This document shows positions 26,695-36,109 of a stretch of DNA of 38,143 nt, in pieces (within the stretch, counting starts at the first letter, position 1; each line of letters starts with the position of its first letter). Location: positions 1-38,143 of the forward strand of contig JAJDGJ010000010.1 of assembly GCA_030265585.1 (NCBI GenBank), read 5' to 3'. The notes under the pieces were generated by a model. It did not search any database, had not been told where the DNA came from, and saw only the letters and a program-made list of their open reading frames with translations. The translations under genes and the position numbers were made by a program. The DNA comes from Erysipelotrichaceae bacterium OttesenSCG-928-M19. Lineage in GTDB: Bacteria > Bacillota_I > Bacilli_A > JAJDGJ01.

Positions 26695-26709
26695 TTAACA
26701 TTATGTTAA
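26695..26709. promoter_or_regulatory. Perfect 15-bp inverted repeat upstream of the tnaA promoter (possible operator)
   Basis: TTAACAT-T-ATGTTAA. Confidence 0.45.
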
Positions 26710-26745
26710 ATGCATTATATCTACAATAGATGTTTTTCAAAAAAA

Positions 26746-26786
26746 ATAACCTATTTAAGTCATTATTAACTCAAATAGGTATTCTA
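26746..26786 (-). terminator. Intrinsic terminator of the DUF2130 gene
   Basis: Minus strand ACCTATTTGAG...CTTAAATAGGTTATTTTTTTT. Confidence 0.75.
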
Positions 26787-26790
26787 ATTG

Positions 26791-28092
26791 TTATTCTTTA
26801 TCCAAATCATCAAATAGTGCTTTCATAGTAGGATTATTCTTTGTGAGTTTTTTAACACTTAACTTATCTGCTTTTTCACTAGCTAGACGATAATTATTAT
26901 CTGATGATAATAGAGCTTCTTTAGTTTTCTCTAATTGCTTAATTGTTTTATCAATTCCCTCAATCGCATCATTAAACTTACGATGAGCTAAATTATAATT
27001 TTTACTAAAAGCTTCTTGAAAGCTTGCTAAATCACTCTCAAATGTTGTAATATCAATCGTCTGTTGTTTCATAAGAGCAACTTCATTTTTATATTGTAAA
27101 GTATTGAAAGCTGCATTTCTTAAAAGACTAATAATCGGAATAAAAAACTGCGGTCTAATGACATACATTTTAGGATATTCATATGAAACATCAACAATAC
27201 CATTATTATACAATTCATTATCCTGTTCTAATAAAGAAACTAAAACTGCATATTCACAATTCTTTTTAGTACGATCCTCATCTAATTTTTTAAAGAAACT
27301 TTGATTAGTCTTCTTGTTTTCAGCGCTATCACTCTCATTTTTCATCTCAAACATAATGGAAATAATTTCAACATCATTTTCATCAAATTCACGATAAATA
27401 TAGTCTCCTTTACTTCCTTGTGAAGCATCATTGTCTTTATAAAACTCAGCCTTAGGAAAAGCTGACATTCTAATACGATTAAACTCAATTTCACAATGTT
27501 GTTCGAGACTTTCACCTAATAACTTAATATTTTGCTTAGCTTTAAAATCTTTGTAGAAAGCAATTGTCTCTTCTTTTTGTTGCAATTCTAATTGATATTT
27601 ATCTTTAAGAGCACTCAATTCTAATTCAGTTTCTTTCTCTTGAATTAATACCTTAGCATTTAATTCAGTTAACTCTTGTTCTTTACTAGCAAGTGCCTTA
27701 TCAATTTCCAATTGTTTCTGTTGCTCTAAAGCTTTATTAGTTACTTCTAACTCACCTATTTTAGTTTGTAACTGTGCTAGTTTATCATTCAAATCATTTT
27801 CTACTTTAGTAATAGCTAACTCTTTATTTTGATCACTACTAGCAATCTTGTTATTAAGATTATTAATCTCATTTTCCTTTTGTGCAAGTTTTTCTTTATA
27901 TTTATTAGTAATCTGTTCCTGCGATAATTTACTTTCAATTTCTTGTTGTTGTTTAAGTTGTTCAATCCTTTGTGCTAACTCTTGTTTAAACTCATCATTT
28001 TTAACTTGTGTTAAGATTTCTGCATACTGATCTTCATCTATAGTGAACTCTGTTCCACAATTAGGGCATTTAATTTGATTCATTTCTAACAA
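26791..28092 (-). CDS. DUF2130 domain-containing protein (Zn ribbon, coiled coil, C-terminal nuclease-like domain)
   Basis: 'IKCPNCGTEFTIDEDQYAEI', long coiled coil, 'KGDYIYREFDENDVEIISIMFEMKNE...'. Confidence 0.85.
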   Translation of the reverse strand: MLEMNQIKCPNCGTEFTIDEDQYAEILTQVKNDEFKQELAQRIEQLKQQQEIESKLSQEQITNKYKEKLAQKENEINNLNNKIASSDQNKELAITKVENDLNDKLAQLQTKIGELEVTNKALEQQKQLEIDKALASKEQELTELNAKVLIQEKETELELSALKDKYQLELQQKEETIAFYKDFKAKQNIKLLGESLEQHCEIEFNRIRMSAFPKAEFYKDNDASQGSKGDYIYREFDENDVEIISIMFEMKNESDSAENKKTNQSFFKKLDEDRTKKNCEYAVLVSLLEQDNELYNNGIVDVSYEYPKMYVIRPQFFIPIISLLRNAAFNTLQYKNEVALMKQQTIDITTFESDLASFQEAFSKNYNLAHRKFNDAIEGIDKTIKQLEKTKEALLSSDNNYRLASEKADKLSVKKLTKNNPTMKALFDDLDKE

Positions 28093-28217
28093 CCTCCTAG
28101 CAATATTATAGCATATAAAAAATAAATTATTGAATGATAGAAAAGTTATTTGTTTATAAGATAAATATAGTCTATCATCCTCATTAATAAAAAGAGAGTA
28201 ACACTTCTCTCTTAAAA

Positions 28218-29312
28218 TTAATCATTTTGTTTATAATAATATTTACCGTTATCTATAATTATCTCAACATTTTTCTCGAAAAGATTTAATCTTTTCTCCT
28301 CTTTATAATTTTTACTAAATCGTTTTTGACTATTAATCATATTAATAATATCTTTATTAAAATAAATATATTTCCACTCACTTTTTATTATACCTTGAAC
28401 ATTTCCGATAATTTTTTTTATCCCTGTTTTTGATCTTCTAGCATTTATTTCATCAATCTCGAAAAATCTATCACTCTCAACATGCCATTTATAAATATCC
28501 TCATTAATTTTCTTGCATTTATTTAAATAATCGCTATATGAAGAATAAAGGTATTCTAATTGTTCTGGATTTTCAAAAAATAAATATTTCAAATTAGCAA
28601 TTTCCTTTAAAATATTAAGCAAAGCATGTTGCGTATTTTGATATTCATCTATTTTTTTTATATCATCTATATATTCGTCAAACTTCTTATTCTCTTTCTC
28701 TATTAAATTTTTTATATCAAGATTGACTTTACCTAGTTTCTCAGCACATTCTTTCTCATATCTATCTAAATTTATAAGTTCAGTATCCCTAATTTTTTCA
28801 TTGTATATAATATCATTTTGATGTTTTGATATATTAGTTATTTTACTTACTAAAGACATTATCTCACTTAAATAAATATTTTCATTAAACTGTTTTAGCT
28901 CATCTAATTTACTATCAATAACATCCAAACGCTTATGAATTTCCTCAAATTCTTCTTTGATTATTGCTATCATTGCTACTTGTGCTGCAAGGGCATATGG
29001 ATCCGCAGCCTTTACCTTGCTAACTTTTTTGAATTCAGCATGCTCAGAAATTCGATTCCCTACTTTTTTAAATCCTCTATATTTATTTGCAGCTGCTTTC
29101 GCTAATTCATTTGAAGAAATATTACAAGTAAATAATTCTGGACTCTCAATAATATCACCTACTACTTTAATAGCAACCGGACTATATGCTTTTAGTTGAT
29201 TAACTAATTCGCTATCTTTAATTTCAACCAAACTTTCCCTAATAATTTTAACATTACTCTTTTTAAATATTATTTGATTTTTTTCTACACTAACCAGTTC
29301 TTCATTCTTCAT
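28218..29312 (-). CDS. Hypothetical coiled-coil protein
   Basis: 364-aa ORF, mostly predicted helical by eye; no recognised domain. Confidence 0.6.
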   Translation of the reverse strand: MKNEELVSVEKNQIIFKKSNVKIIRESLVEIKDSELVNQLKAYSPVAIKVVGDIIESPELFTCNISSNELAKAAANKYRGFKKVGNRISEHAEFKKVSKVKAADPYALAAQVAMIAIIKEEFEEIHKRLDVIDSKLDELKQFNENIYLSEIMSLVSKITNISKHQNDIIYNEKIRDTELINLDRYEKECAEKLGKVNLDIKNLIEKENKKFDEYIDDIKKIDEYQNTQHALLNILKEIANLKYLFFENPEQLEYLYSSYSDYLNKCKKINEDIYKWHVESDRFFEIDEINARRSKTGIKKIIGNVQGIIKSEWKYIYFNKDIINMINSQKRFSKNYKEEKRLNLFEKNVEIIIDNGKYYYKQND

Positions 29313-29498
29313 TTTTACTCTCCTTATTTTCTTTATATTATAGTCTGAGTTCTCAAAATATTATATCATTTTAATTATATACCAAAAATCTCTTTAATAC
29401 AAAAACATGATTTCATTTTCGAAACCATGCTTGCAAACTTATTATTAAAAACTAGTATTAACATCACTATCATTATGACATTATGTATTGTGATTATT

Positions 29499-29756
29499 TT
29501 ATTGAAATAAAAAATCTAAAACATTCATACCTGTTTCATCTATGTCTCTATATAATTCAGTATATCCACAGCTTGCACAAGTAATCATTGTAAACTTTTT
29601 ATTTTGAATATCAAATAGTTTAGCAAAATTACCACCAGTAGCTTGCATAACATCACTATTAAATTCTTTTGAACCACATTTGATGCAAACATACTCTCGT
29701 TTTTCTAGTTTATTATTACTCACTATAACCATCCTTTCTTTTTTAATGTTATTCAT
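29499..29756 (-). CDS. Small zinc-ribbon protein
   Basis: 'CIKCGSKEF...MITCASCGYTELYR': two CxxC pairs. Confidence 0.8.
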   Translation of the reverse strand: MNNIKKERMVIVSNNKLEKREYVCIKCGSKEFNSDVMQATGGNFAKLFDIQNKKFTMITCASCGYTELYRDIDETGMNVLDFLFQ

Positions 29757-29757
29757 A

Positions 29758-29784
29758 AAAGTAGCACTTTTAAAGGCTACTGTA
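29758..29784 (-). terminator. Terminator downstream of tRNA-Leu
   Basis: Minus strand AGTAGCC...GGCTAC-type stem (AGTAGCctttaaaagtGCTACTTTTAT). Confidence 0.6.
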
Positions 29785-29795
29785 ATTTATTAATT

Positions 29796-29881
29796 TGGTA
29801 CCCGTGGCCGGAGTCGAACCGGCACGAGTAGAACTCGTTGGATTTTGAATCCAATGCGTCTACCAATTCCGCCACACGGGC
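29796..29881 (-). tRNA. tRNA-Leu (anticodon CAA)
   Basis: Minus strand GCCCGTGTGGCGGAATTGGTAGACGCATTGGATTCAAAATCCAACGAGTTCTACTCGTGCCGGTTCGACTCCGGCCACGGGTACCA: acceptor stem, long variable arm, encoded CCA. Confidence 0.97.
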
Positions 29882-29929
29882 ATATCAAACATACCTATTA
29901 TATCAAATTCATCAAATAATTCAATAACT

Positions 29930-30871
29930 TTAACTAAATAAATAAACAAACAAAGTAAATAATAAAGGGATACTGACAATCGCAAATAAATGACCTAGAA
30001 CGACTAGTGAAGTTGCCATTTTTACATCTTGCTTGTATTCATAAGACATTGATAGTAAAGCTGAAAATGGTGGCATTAAAGCCTGTGTTAAAGCGACAAT
30101 TAAAATTAAGCCCTCAACATCAAAATTTAAAGCTTTTAAAACTAAGGCAAATACTAATGGAATAACTAGCATTTTTACAATAACTAGTTTAATTGCATGA
30201 TGATTAAGCAGTAATTCTTTGATTTTACTTTCATAAATAATAAAACCAATGAATAAGAAGGCTAATGGTGTTGTAATTACTCCAATATCATCGATTGCTT
30301 CGTAGATAAAATTATTTGTTAAGTCAATTTGTAAAACATTACTAATGATCATGATTGGTAAAGAAATTAAGAGAGCTATCGTCACTGGTGCTAGCTTAAT
30401 TTTTGATTTATCAGGCATTAATCTCTTAATACCTGTTGTGCTTAAAAGAATATTATCAACCATATAATAAATAGTCGCATATAATAAACCTTCTTCTCCA
30501 TAAACAGAAAATAATAAGGGAAAAGCCAGAAAAGCTGTATTAGCGTGAACGGCTCCATTAATATAAACTGATTCTTGTTCTCTAGTTAAATTATGTCTTT
30601 TAGACATGATTCTACTATAAAAATAATTACAAGTATAGATCAACAAAGCAATGACTATCACATAAAGTGAGTTCATTAAGATTTCTGCATTCAATTCAAT
30701 TTTTAAATAAGTTGCAATAATCATAAAAGGTAAAGCAATACGATTAAGAATTAATGAGGTAACATCTTTTCCATGCTCACCTAAAATCTTTTTTGAAGCA
30801 ATAATATAACCAATAATCGCAATTAAAATAATTGCTGCTAATTTAAAAACTAATACTTGAACATCTTGCAT
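29930..30871 (-). CDS. AEC (auxin efflux carrier) family transporter
   Basis: About 10 TM segments; 'ALTQALMPPFSALLSMSYEYKQDVKMATSLVVLGHLFAIVSIPLLF', typical of AEC family C-termini. Confidence 0.88.
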   Translation of the reverse strand: MQDVQVLVFKLAAIILIAIIGYIIASKKILGEHGKDVTSLILNRIALPFMIIATYLKIELNAEILMNSLYVIVIALLIYTCNYFYSRIMSKRHNLTREQESVYINGAVHANTAFLAFPLLFSVYGEEGLLYATIYYMVDNILLSTTGIKRLMPDKSKIKLAPVTIALLISLPIMIISNVLQIDLTNNFIYEAIDDIGVITTPLAFLFIGFIIYESKIKELLLNHHAIKLVIVKMLVIPLVFALVLKALNFDVEGLILIVALTQALMPPFSALLSMSYEYKQDVKMATSLVVLGHLFAIVSIPLLFTLFVYLFS

Positions 30872-30919
30872 CTTAACACCCCACTAACAATTATAGCATA
30901 AATCTACTTATTGTGGATA

Positions 30920-31420
30920 TTAGTTAGGATAATTATTTTCTATTGAGTAGACGATAATACTTGGACAATCACATTCAATCTTATAAGTTTGTAAAGCTAA
31001 CTTATCTTTAATCATCCCTATCTTTTCATAAAGCTTTATTGCCTTATAATTATCATTATAAACTTCTAACCAGATTTTATTAGCTTGGGATGCAAAGTAA
31101 TAGTTTAATATTTCCTGCATTGCTTCAAAACCATAGCCTTGACTTTGTTCAATTAAAGCCATTCTTTTAATTTTAACAAGACTGCGCTCTGTTTCATCAA
31201 CAATCACAAAACCTATTACCCTTGCATCTTCACCTTCATAAAGACCTAAAACTTTAATATTAGGATCACTTAACATTATTAAATAATCATCATAACTACT
31301 TAAACAAATATATTCTTTAACCAAGGGATTGTTCTCAATTTCAATTACTTCAGTAATATCGGTAATAGTAATTTCGCTGATACCTAATCTTGCTGTTTCT
31401 AAAAATATCATAATCATCAT
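30920..31420 (-). CDS. GNAT family N-acetyltransferase
   Basis: 'IKRMALIEQSQGYGFEAMQEIL...KIWLEVYNDNYKAIKLYEKIGM'. Confidence 0.85.
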   Translation of the reverse strand: MMIMIFLETARLGISEITITDITEVIEIENNPLVKEYICLSSYDDYLIMLSDPNIKVLGLYEGEDARVIGFVIVDETERSLVKIKRMALIEQSQGYGFEAMQEILNYYFASQANKIWLEVYNDNYKAIKLYEKIGMIKDKLALQTYKIECDCPSIIVYSIENNYPN

Positions 31421-31466
31421 CCTTTATTTAACTTGCCTTTATTATAACTAATTTAAGTCATTAAAA

Positions 31467-31487
31467 AAAGATACTAATGTATCTTTT
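31467..31487 (-). terminator. Intrinsic terminator of sodA
   Basis: Minus strand AAAAGATACATTAGTATCTTTTTTT. Confidence 0.8.
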
Positions 31488-32100
31488 ATAAAGCAGCTTC
31501 ATATCTTTGATTAACTTTCTTAAAGTCAATGACATTAAAGAAGTTATCAATATATTCAGGACGCTTGTTTTGGTAATTTAAGTAGTAGGCGTGTTCCCAC
31601 ACATCAATTCCTAAAATAGGTGTCTTTCCTAAACTCAATGGTGAATCCTGATTAGCAGTTTTAATTATTTGTAATGTTCCATTTGAAACAACTAACCAAG
31701 CCCACCCTGAACCAAATTGTGAAATGGCAGCCTGTTTAAATTCTTCCTTAAAATTATCATAAGAACCAAATTCTTGATCAATTGCTTGAGCAAGTTTTCC
31801 TTGAGGTTGATGATTATCAGGACCAAGAATATCAAAGAAGAGATTGTGATTTAAATAACCTCCACCATTATTAATGATTGCTTGGCGTTTAGCTTCTGGT
31901 ATTAAATTATGAACATCAGCAATTATTTCTTCCGCTGCTAAGTCTTTGACAATATCTGCTACATCTTCTAAAGCCGCATTAAAGTTATTTGTATATGCTT
32001 GATGATGTCGTGAATGATGAATCTCCATTGTTAAAGCATCAATATATGGTTCCAGAGCATCATACTCATAGTCTAATTTTTGTAATTTAAATTCTTTCAT
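31486..32100 (-). CDS. sodA: Superoxide dismutase (Fe/Mn)
   Basis: 'MEIHHSRHHQAYTNNFNAAL', 'NNGGGYLNHNLFF', 'DVWEHAYYLNYQNKRPEYI' metal-ligand motifs. Confidence 0.94.
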   Translation of the reverse strand: MKEFKLQKLDYEYDALEPYIDALTMEIHHSRHHQAYTNNFNAALEDVADIVKDLAAEEIIADVHNLIPEAKRQAIINNGGGYLNHNLFFDILGPDNHQPQGKLAQAIDQEFGSYDNFKEEFKQAAISQFGSGWAWLVVSNGTLQIIKTANQDSPLSLGKTPILGIDVWEHAYYLNYQNKRPEYIDNFFNVIDFKKVNQRYEAAL

Positions 32101-32183
32101 TTTAATTCATTCCTTTCTTTCTTGTCTATATTATAATATTTCTAAATAAGATAAGCACTTAGCTTGCTTGAAAGACAAAAAAA

Positions 32184-32201
32184 AGACACTAATGTGTCTA
32201 G
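32184..32201 (-). terminator. Intrinsic terminator of the GNAT gene
   Basis: Minus strand AGACACATTAGTGTCTTTTTTTT. Confidence 0.75.
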
Positions 32202-32707
32202 TTTCCAAAATAATGAGGATAATCAAAGGTTCCTGTTAATGATTTTAAACAATCATCCTTTAATTCCATGATTTGAAAGAATCGTGGTTCTACCTCAAAA
32301 GGCAACACAAATTTATTAGTATCATAACCCTCAAAGCCAAAACGATTATAATAATGATCACTACCTAAAACAGTAATAATATCGTAGTTTTCATTTTTGC
32401 TGGCTTCACTTATTGCTTGCTTAATTAATTGTGATCCAATACCATGATTCTCATACTCACTCAATACACTTACTGGTGCTAAACATAGTACATTACTAAC
32501 ACCATTTAAAATCATTGGACTAATCATGACATGTCCAACCACCATATCTTTTTCCTTATCAATTGCTAAATAAGAAACGTAATAGTCACTTTCTTCTTTT
32601 ATTTTTTCAACTAAAATAGCTTCATTATCTTGCTTAAAAGCACTTGTAACAACATGTTTTATCTGTTCATTATATTGATTGTTATCTTTAATTATTTCTA
32701 TTTGCAT
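32198..32707 (-). CDS. GNAT family N-acetyltransferase (YhbS-like)
   Basis: 'LAPVSVLSEYENHGIGSQLIKQAI...VLGSDHYYNRFGFE'. Confidence 0.88.
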   Translation of the reverse strand: MQIEIIKDNNQYNEQIKHVVTSAFKQDNEAILVEKIKEESDYYVSYLAIDKEKDMVVGHVMISPMILNGVSNVLCLAPVSVLSEYENHGIGSQLIKQAISEASKNENYDIITVLGSDHYYNRFGFEGYDTNKFVLPFEVEPRFFQIMELKDDCLKSLTGTFDYPHYFGN

Positions 32708-32717
32708 AACCTTGTCC

Positions 32718-33881
32718 CTATCTTGCTAATAAAAGAATTTCTTTTATATCCTTTGTTTGTAGTTTCACAAAATTACCTTGTGTTATTTTATCATTTCTAG
32801 TTGTATTACTTGCTAGTTCATCAATACTACTTTCAGGAATATCTAAGTCCCTTAAAGTTAATGGCATATCTAAACTCTTATAAAATTTTTCTAAAGCTAA
32901 AATTCCTTGATATGCTGTTTTTTCTTGATTGAAAAAATCATTTTCAACATTAAACACTCTAGTGGCAAATTGAGCAAAGCGTCTAACATCATGCTTATAG
33001 ACATATTTCATCCATGCTGGAAATAAAACAGCTAATCCGGCACCATGAGCCACATCATACATACCGCTTAATTCATGTTCTATTTGATGAGTCGCCCAAT
33101 CAGTTTCACGACCAACACATAATGAATAGTTATGAGCTACTGTACCTGCCCACATAATTTGAGCATAAACATCATAGTTAGTTGGATCTTGATAAACTTC
33201 TGGACCTAATTCAACAATTGTTTTCATTAAAGCTTCAATTTGACGATCTGTTACATCAATATTTGTTGTATTAGTAAAGTATCTTTCCATTAAATGCGCT
33301 AACATATCAACAACACCATTAGCCACTTGATGTTTTGGTAATGTGGCACATAATTCAGCATTTAGAATACTAAAGCTTGGATTTAAAAATGAAGCGCCAC
33401 GTTTTTCTAAAGTATCATCCTTAGTAATTACACAACGGAAATTCATTTCTGTCCCTGTTGCCGGTAAAGTTAAAATTGTCCCATATGGTAAACCATCTTG
33501 ACAAACAACACCTTTAGCAAAGAAATCCCATACATCTCCATCATACTTAACACCACCAGAGATGGCTTTAGCTGAATCAATTACAGAGCCTCCACCAACA
33601 GCTAGAATAAAATCAATATCATTATCAAGACATAATTTAATTCCTTCTCTAACCATTGATAAACGTGGATTTGGCACTACACCACCTAGTTCATAAATTT
33701 CAATATTATTTTCTTTTAAACTTTTAACTACTTCATCATATAATCCTGATTTTTTAATGCTTGAACCACCATAATGCAATAAGACCTTTTTGCCATATAA
33801 TGCTGTTTCTGCTCCAACTTGATTTTGTGTTTTACGACCAAAAATTATTTTAGTTGGATTTTGATAAACAAAATTTTCCAT
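32718..33881 (-). CDS. Iron-containing alcohol dehydrogenase (butanol dehydrogenase-like)
   Basis: 'FGRKTQNQVG', 'AVGGGSVIDSAKAIS', 'LPATGTEMNF', 'QIEHELSGMYDVAHGAGLAVLFPAWM'. Confidence 0.93.
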   Translation of the reverse strand: MENFVYQNPTKIIFGRKTQNQVGAETALYGKKVLLHYGGSSIKKSGLYDEVVKSLKENNIEIYELGGVVPNPRLSMVREGIKLCLDNDIDFILAVGGGSVIDSAKAISGGVKYDGDVWDFFAKGVVCQDGLPYGTILTLPATGTEMNFRCVITKDDTLEKRGASFLNPSFSILNAELCATLPKHQVANGVVDMLAHLMERYFTNTTNIDVTDRQIEALMKTIVELGPEVYQDPTNYDVYAQIMWAGTVAHNYSLCVGRETDWATHQIEHELSGMYDVAHGAGLAVLFPAWMKYVYKHDVRRFAQFATRVFNVENDFFNQEKTAYQGILALEKFYKSLDMPLTLRDLDIPESSIDELASNTTRNDKITQGNFVKLQTKDIKEILLLAR

Positions 33882-33959
33882 TCATTAAAACCTCCATTAC
33901 TAAAGATTATAGCATAATTTAACTAAGAAAACTTTTAAGTACAAAAATAATTAACATAT

Positions 33960-33992
33960 TAAAAAATAGTCTATCAAAGACAAACTATTTCT
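33960..33992 (-). terminator. Terminator downstream of the ricA-like gene
   Basis: Minus strand AAATAGTTTGTC-ttt-GATAGACTATTTTTT (G-U wobbles). Confidence 0.65.
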
Positions 33993-34310
33993 CTAGACAT
34001 CAGTTTCAATAATATTTTTAACTGACATTATTATTTTTTGTAAACTATAATATGCTTTAATAAATTTCTTAATTAATGGATCTTGATAGAATTCATCTTT
34101 TTTCTCTAGATATTCAGCTTTCTTAATTTCAAATTGTTGTTCATCATAATAAGCTAAATTAACAATCTCTTGTTGCATCTTTTTCAATTCTTCTTCCTCA
34201 AGTTCATATTTCTCTGCAATCGATTTTCTTAAACTACTATAATCTTTAAACTCAGTTGTTTCTTTAATAATCTTATTAATTTGTAAAGCCTTATATTCGA
34301 CAGCATTCAT
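33993..34310 (-). CDS. YlbF/YmcA (RicA/RicF) family protein
   Basis: Small helical protein directly downstream of miaB, as ymcA/ricA is in Bacillus. Confidence 0.75.
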   Translation of the reverse strand: MNAVEYKALQINKIIKETTEFKDYSSLRKSIAEKYELEEEELKKMQQEIVNLAYYDEQQFEIKKAEYLEKKDEFYQDPLIKKFIKAYYSLQKIIMSVKNIIETDV

Positions 34311-35735
34311 TTAAATCACCTCTCCTTGCAATGACCATGTTTTAACTTCAACTATTTTAACTTTGACAATCTTCCCAATCAAAGTCTTATCACCTTTAAA
34401 ATTTACTAATTTATTATGAGCCGTGTAGCCAGACAAAATATTTTCATCTTTCTTTGAAGGCCCATCAACCAATACTTCGACAATTTTATTTTCAAAACGT
34501 TCATTTTGTAAATGCATATATTTATTAACACTCTTATTTAAGATTTGTAAGCGATCTTGTTTTTCCTTAAGTGAGACATTATCGACCATCTTAGCTGCCG
34601 GTGTTCCCTTACGTGCCGAATAGACAAAAGTAAAAGCATTATCAAATTGACAATATTCAACTAAAGCTAAGGTATCAGCAAACTGTTCTTTGGTCTCATT
34701 TGGAAAGCCAACAATAATGTCTGTTGAAATACTAACATTACTTTTAGCAGCTTTTATTTTATCAAAAAGTTCTTTATACTCTTCGACAGTATATTGGCGA
34801 TTCATTATTTTCAAAATGTCATTATTACCAGATTGAACAGGTAAATGAATAAAAGGCATGATATTATCGTATTTGGCAATTACAGCAATCATTTCAGCAC
34901 TAAAATCCCAAGGATGAGAAGTCATAAATCTAATTCTAGGTATTTCTAATAGAGCAACAGCTTCTAGTAAACTAGCAAAATTATCCTCACTATTCAAATC
35001 TTTACCATAAGCATTAACATTTTGTCCTAATAAAGTAATCTCTTGATAACCAGCTGCTTTTAATGATTTTACTTCATCAATAATGTCAACTGCTAAACGG
35101 CTTCTTTCTTTGCCTCTCGTATAAGGAACAATACAATACGTACAAAACTTATCACAACCATACATAATATTAACCCAAGCTTTAATTTTATTATCTCTTC
35201 GTGTTGGCAAGTTTTCAAATACTTCACCCTCTTGAGATAAAACATCAACAATTGTCTCCTTAGTTTGCATTGCTTCTTGTAATAAAGTTGGTAGATCATT
35301 AATATTATGTGTACCAAATACTAAATCAATGTGATGATATTTTTTTAAAATCTCATTAACAGTGTCTTCTTCTTGAGCCATACAACCACAAACCCCAAAA
35401 ATTAATTCCGGCTTACTTTGTTTTAAATGTTTAATAGCTCCAATTTTACCAAATACTTTTTGTTCAGCATTATCTCTAATCGCACAAGTATTTAATAAAA
35501 TTACTGAAGCTTCTGCAGCATCAGTACAACTTTGATAACCCATCATTTCCAAAATACCATTTATTGTTTCTGTATCTCTTTCATTTGCTTGACAGCCATA
35601 AGTAACAATATGATAATACTTTCCTTGACCAATATTTTGCATCATTGGTGGAATAAAGAAGCTATCTTTAATAATATTAACATCATTTTTAGTTCTTCTT
35701 TGTGCCTTTTTTAAGTCCGGCATATTCTTTATCAT
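34311..35735 (-). CDS. miaB: tRNA-2-methylthio-N6-dimethylallyladenosine synthase (radical SAM)
   Basis: 'TYGCQANERDTE', 'YGCDKFCTYCIVPYTRGKERSR' radical SAM CxxxCxxC, TRAM domain at C-terminus. Confidence 0.95.
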   Translation of the reverse strand: MIKNMPDLKKAQRRTKNDVNIIKDSFFIPPMMQNIGQGKYYHIVTYGCQANERDTETINGILEMMGYQSCTDAAEASVILLNTCAIRDNAEQKVFGKIGAIKHLKQSKPELIFGVCGCMAQEEDTVNEILKKYHHIDLVFGTHNINDLPTLLQEAMQTKETIVDVLSQEGEVFENLPTRRDNKIKAWVNIMYGCDKFCTYCIVPYTRGKERSRLAVDIIDEVKSLKAAGYQEITLLGQNVNAYGKDLNSEDNFASLLEAVALLEIPRIRFMTSHPWDFSAEMIAVIAKYDNIMPFIHLPVQSGNNDILKIMNRQYTVEEYKELFDKIKAAKSNVSISTDIIVGFPNETKEQFADTLALVEYCQFDNAFTFVYSARKGTPAAKMVDNVSLKEKQDRLQILNKSVNKYMHLQNERFENKIVEVLVDGPSKKDENILSGYTAHNKLVNFKGDKTLIGKIVKVKIVEVKTWSLQGEVI

Positions 35736-35775
35736 TAACGATTCACTCCTAACTCCATAAGTATAGCAATTATTA

Positions 35776-35806
35776 TTAAAAAAACCAAGTAAGAACTCGG
35801 TTTTTT
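35776..35806 (-). terminator. Intrinsic terminator downstream of ferredoxin
   Basis: AAAAAACCAAG-taagaa-CTCGGTTTTTT. Confidence 0.7.
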
Positions 35807-35820
35807 ATGTGTTTATTTTA

Positions 35821-35994
35821 TTATACCATTTCAATGGCAGATGTTGGACAAGATCCAACGCAAGCTGCACAATCAATACATCCTTCATTAACATGTGCTT
35901 TCCCTTCGTCTGTCATTTCAATAACAGATACTGGGCAAGTCCCTACACAAGCACCGCAACCAATGCACTCTTCTTCTTTTACAAATGCTGGCAT
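35821..35994 (-). CDS. Ferredoxin, 2[4Fe-4S], 57 aa
   Basis: Minus-strand translation MPAFVKEEECIGCGACVGTCPVSVIEMTDEGKAHVNEGCIDCAACVGSCPTSAIEMV: two CxxCxxCxxxCP motifs. Below the ORF-track size cut-off. Confidence 0.95.
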   Translation of the reverse strand: MPAFVKEEECIGCGACVGTCPVSVIEMTDEGKAHVNEGCIDCAACVGSCPTSAIEMV

Positions 35995-36109
35995 TTAACA
36001 TGACCTCCTTTTTGAAATTCACTTAAACCTACTACCACGTCATTTAAGTACCTTTATTATACATTTTAATAAACTAAATTTCAAGTCTAAGCTTCTAAGT
36101 ACCTCTTAT

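Noticed and set aside
26502-26729. Plus-strand 75-aa ORF covering the tnaA 5' end and promoter
   Set aside because: Overlaps the tnaA start and regulatory region; composition is low-complexity hydrophobic.
29796-29881. tRNA-Leu considered as an integration site for a genomic island
   Set aside because: No integrase, no direct repeat of the tRNA 3' end seen, and flanking genes look chromosomal.
35807-36003. Plus-strand ORFs over the ferredoxin gene
   Set aside because: Antisense shadow of the minus-strand ferredoxin.
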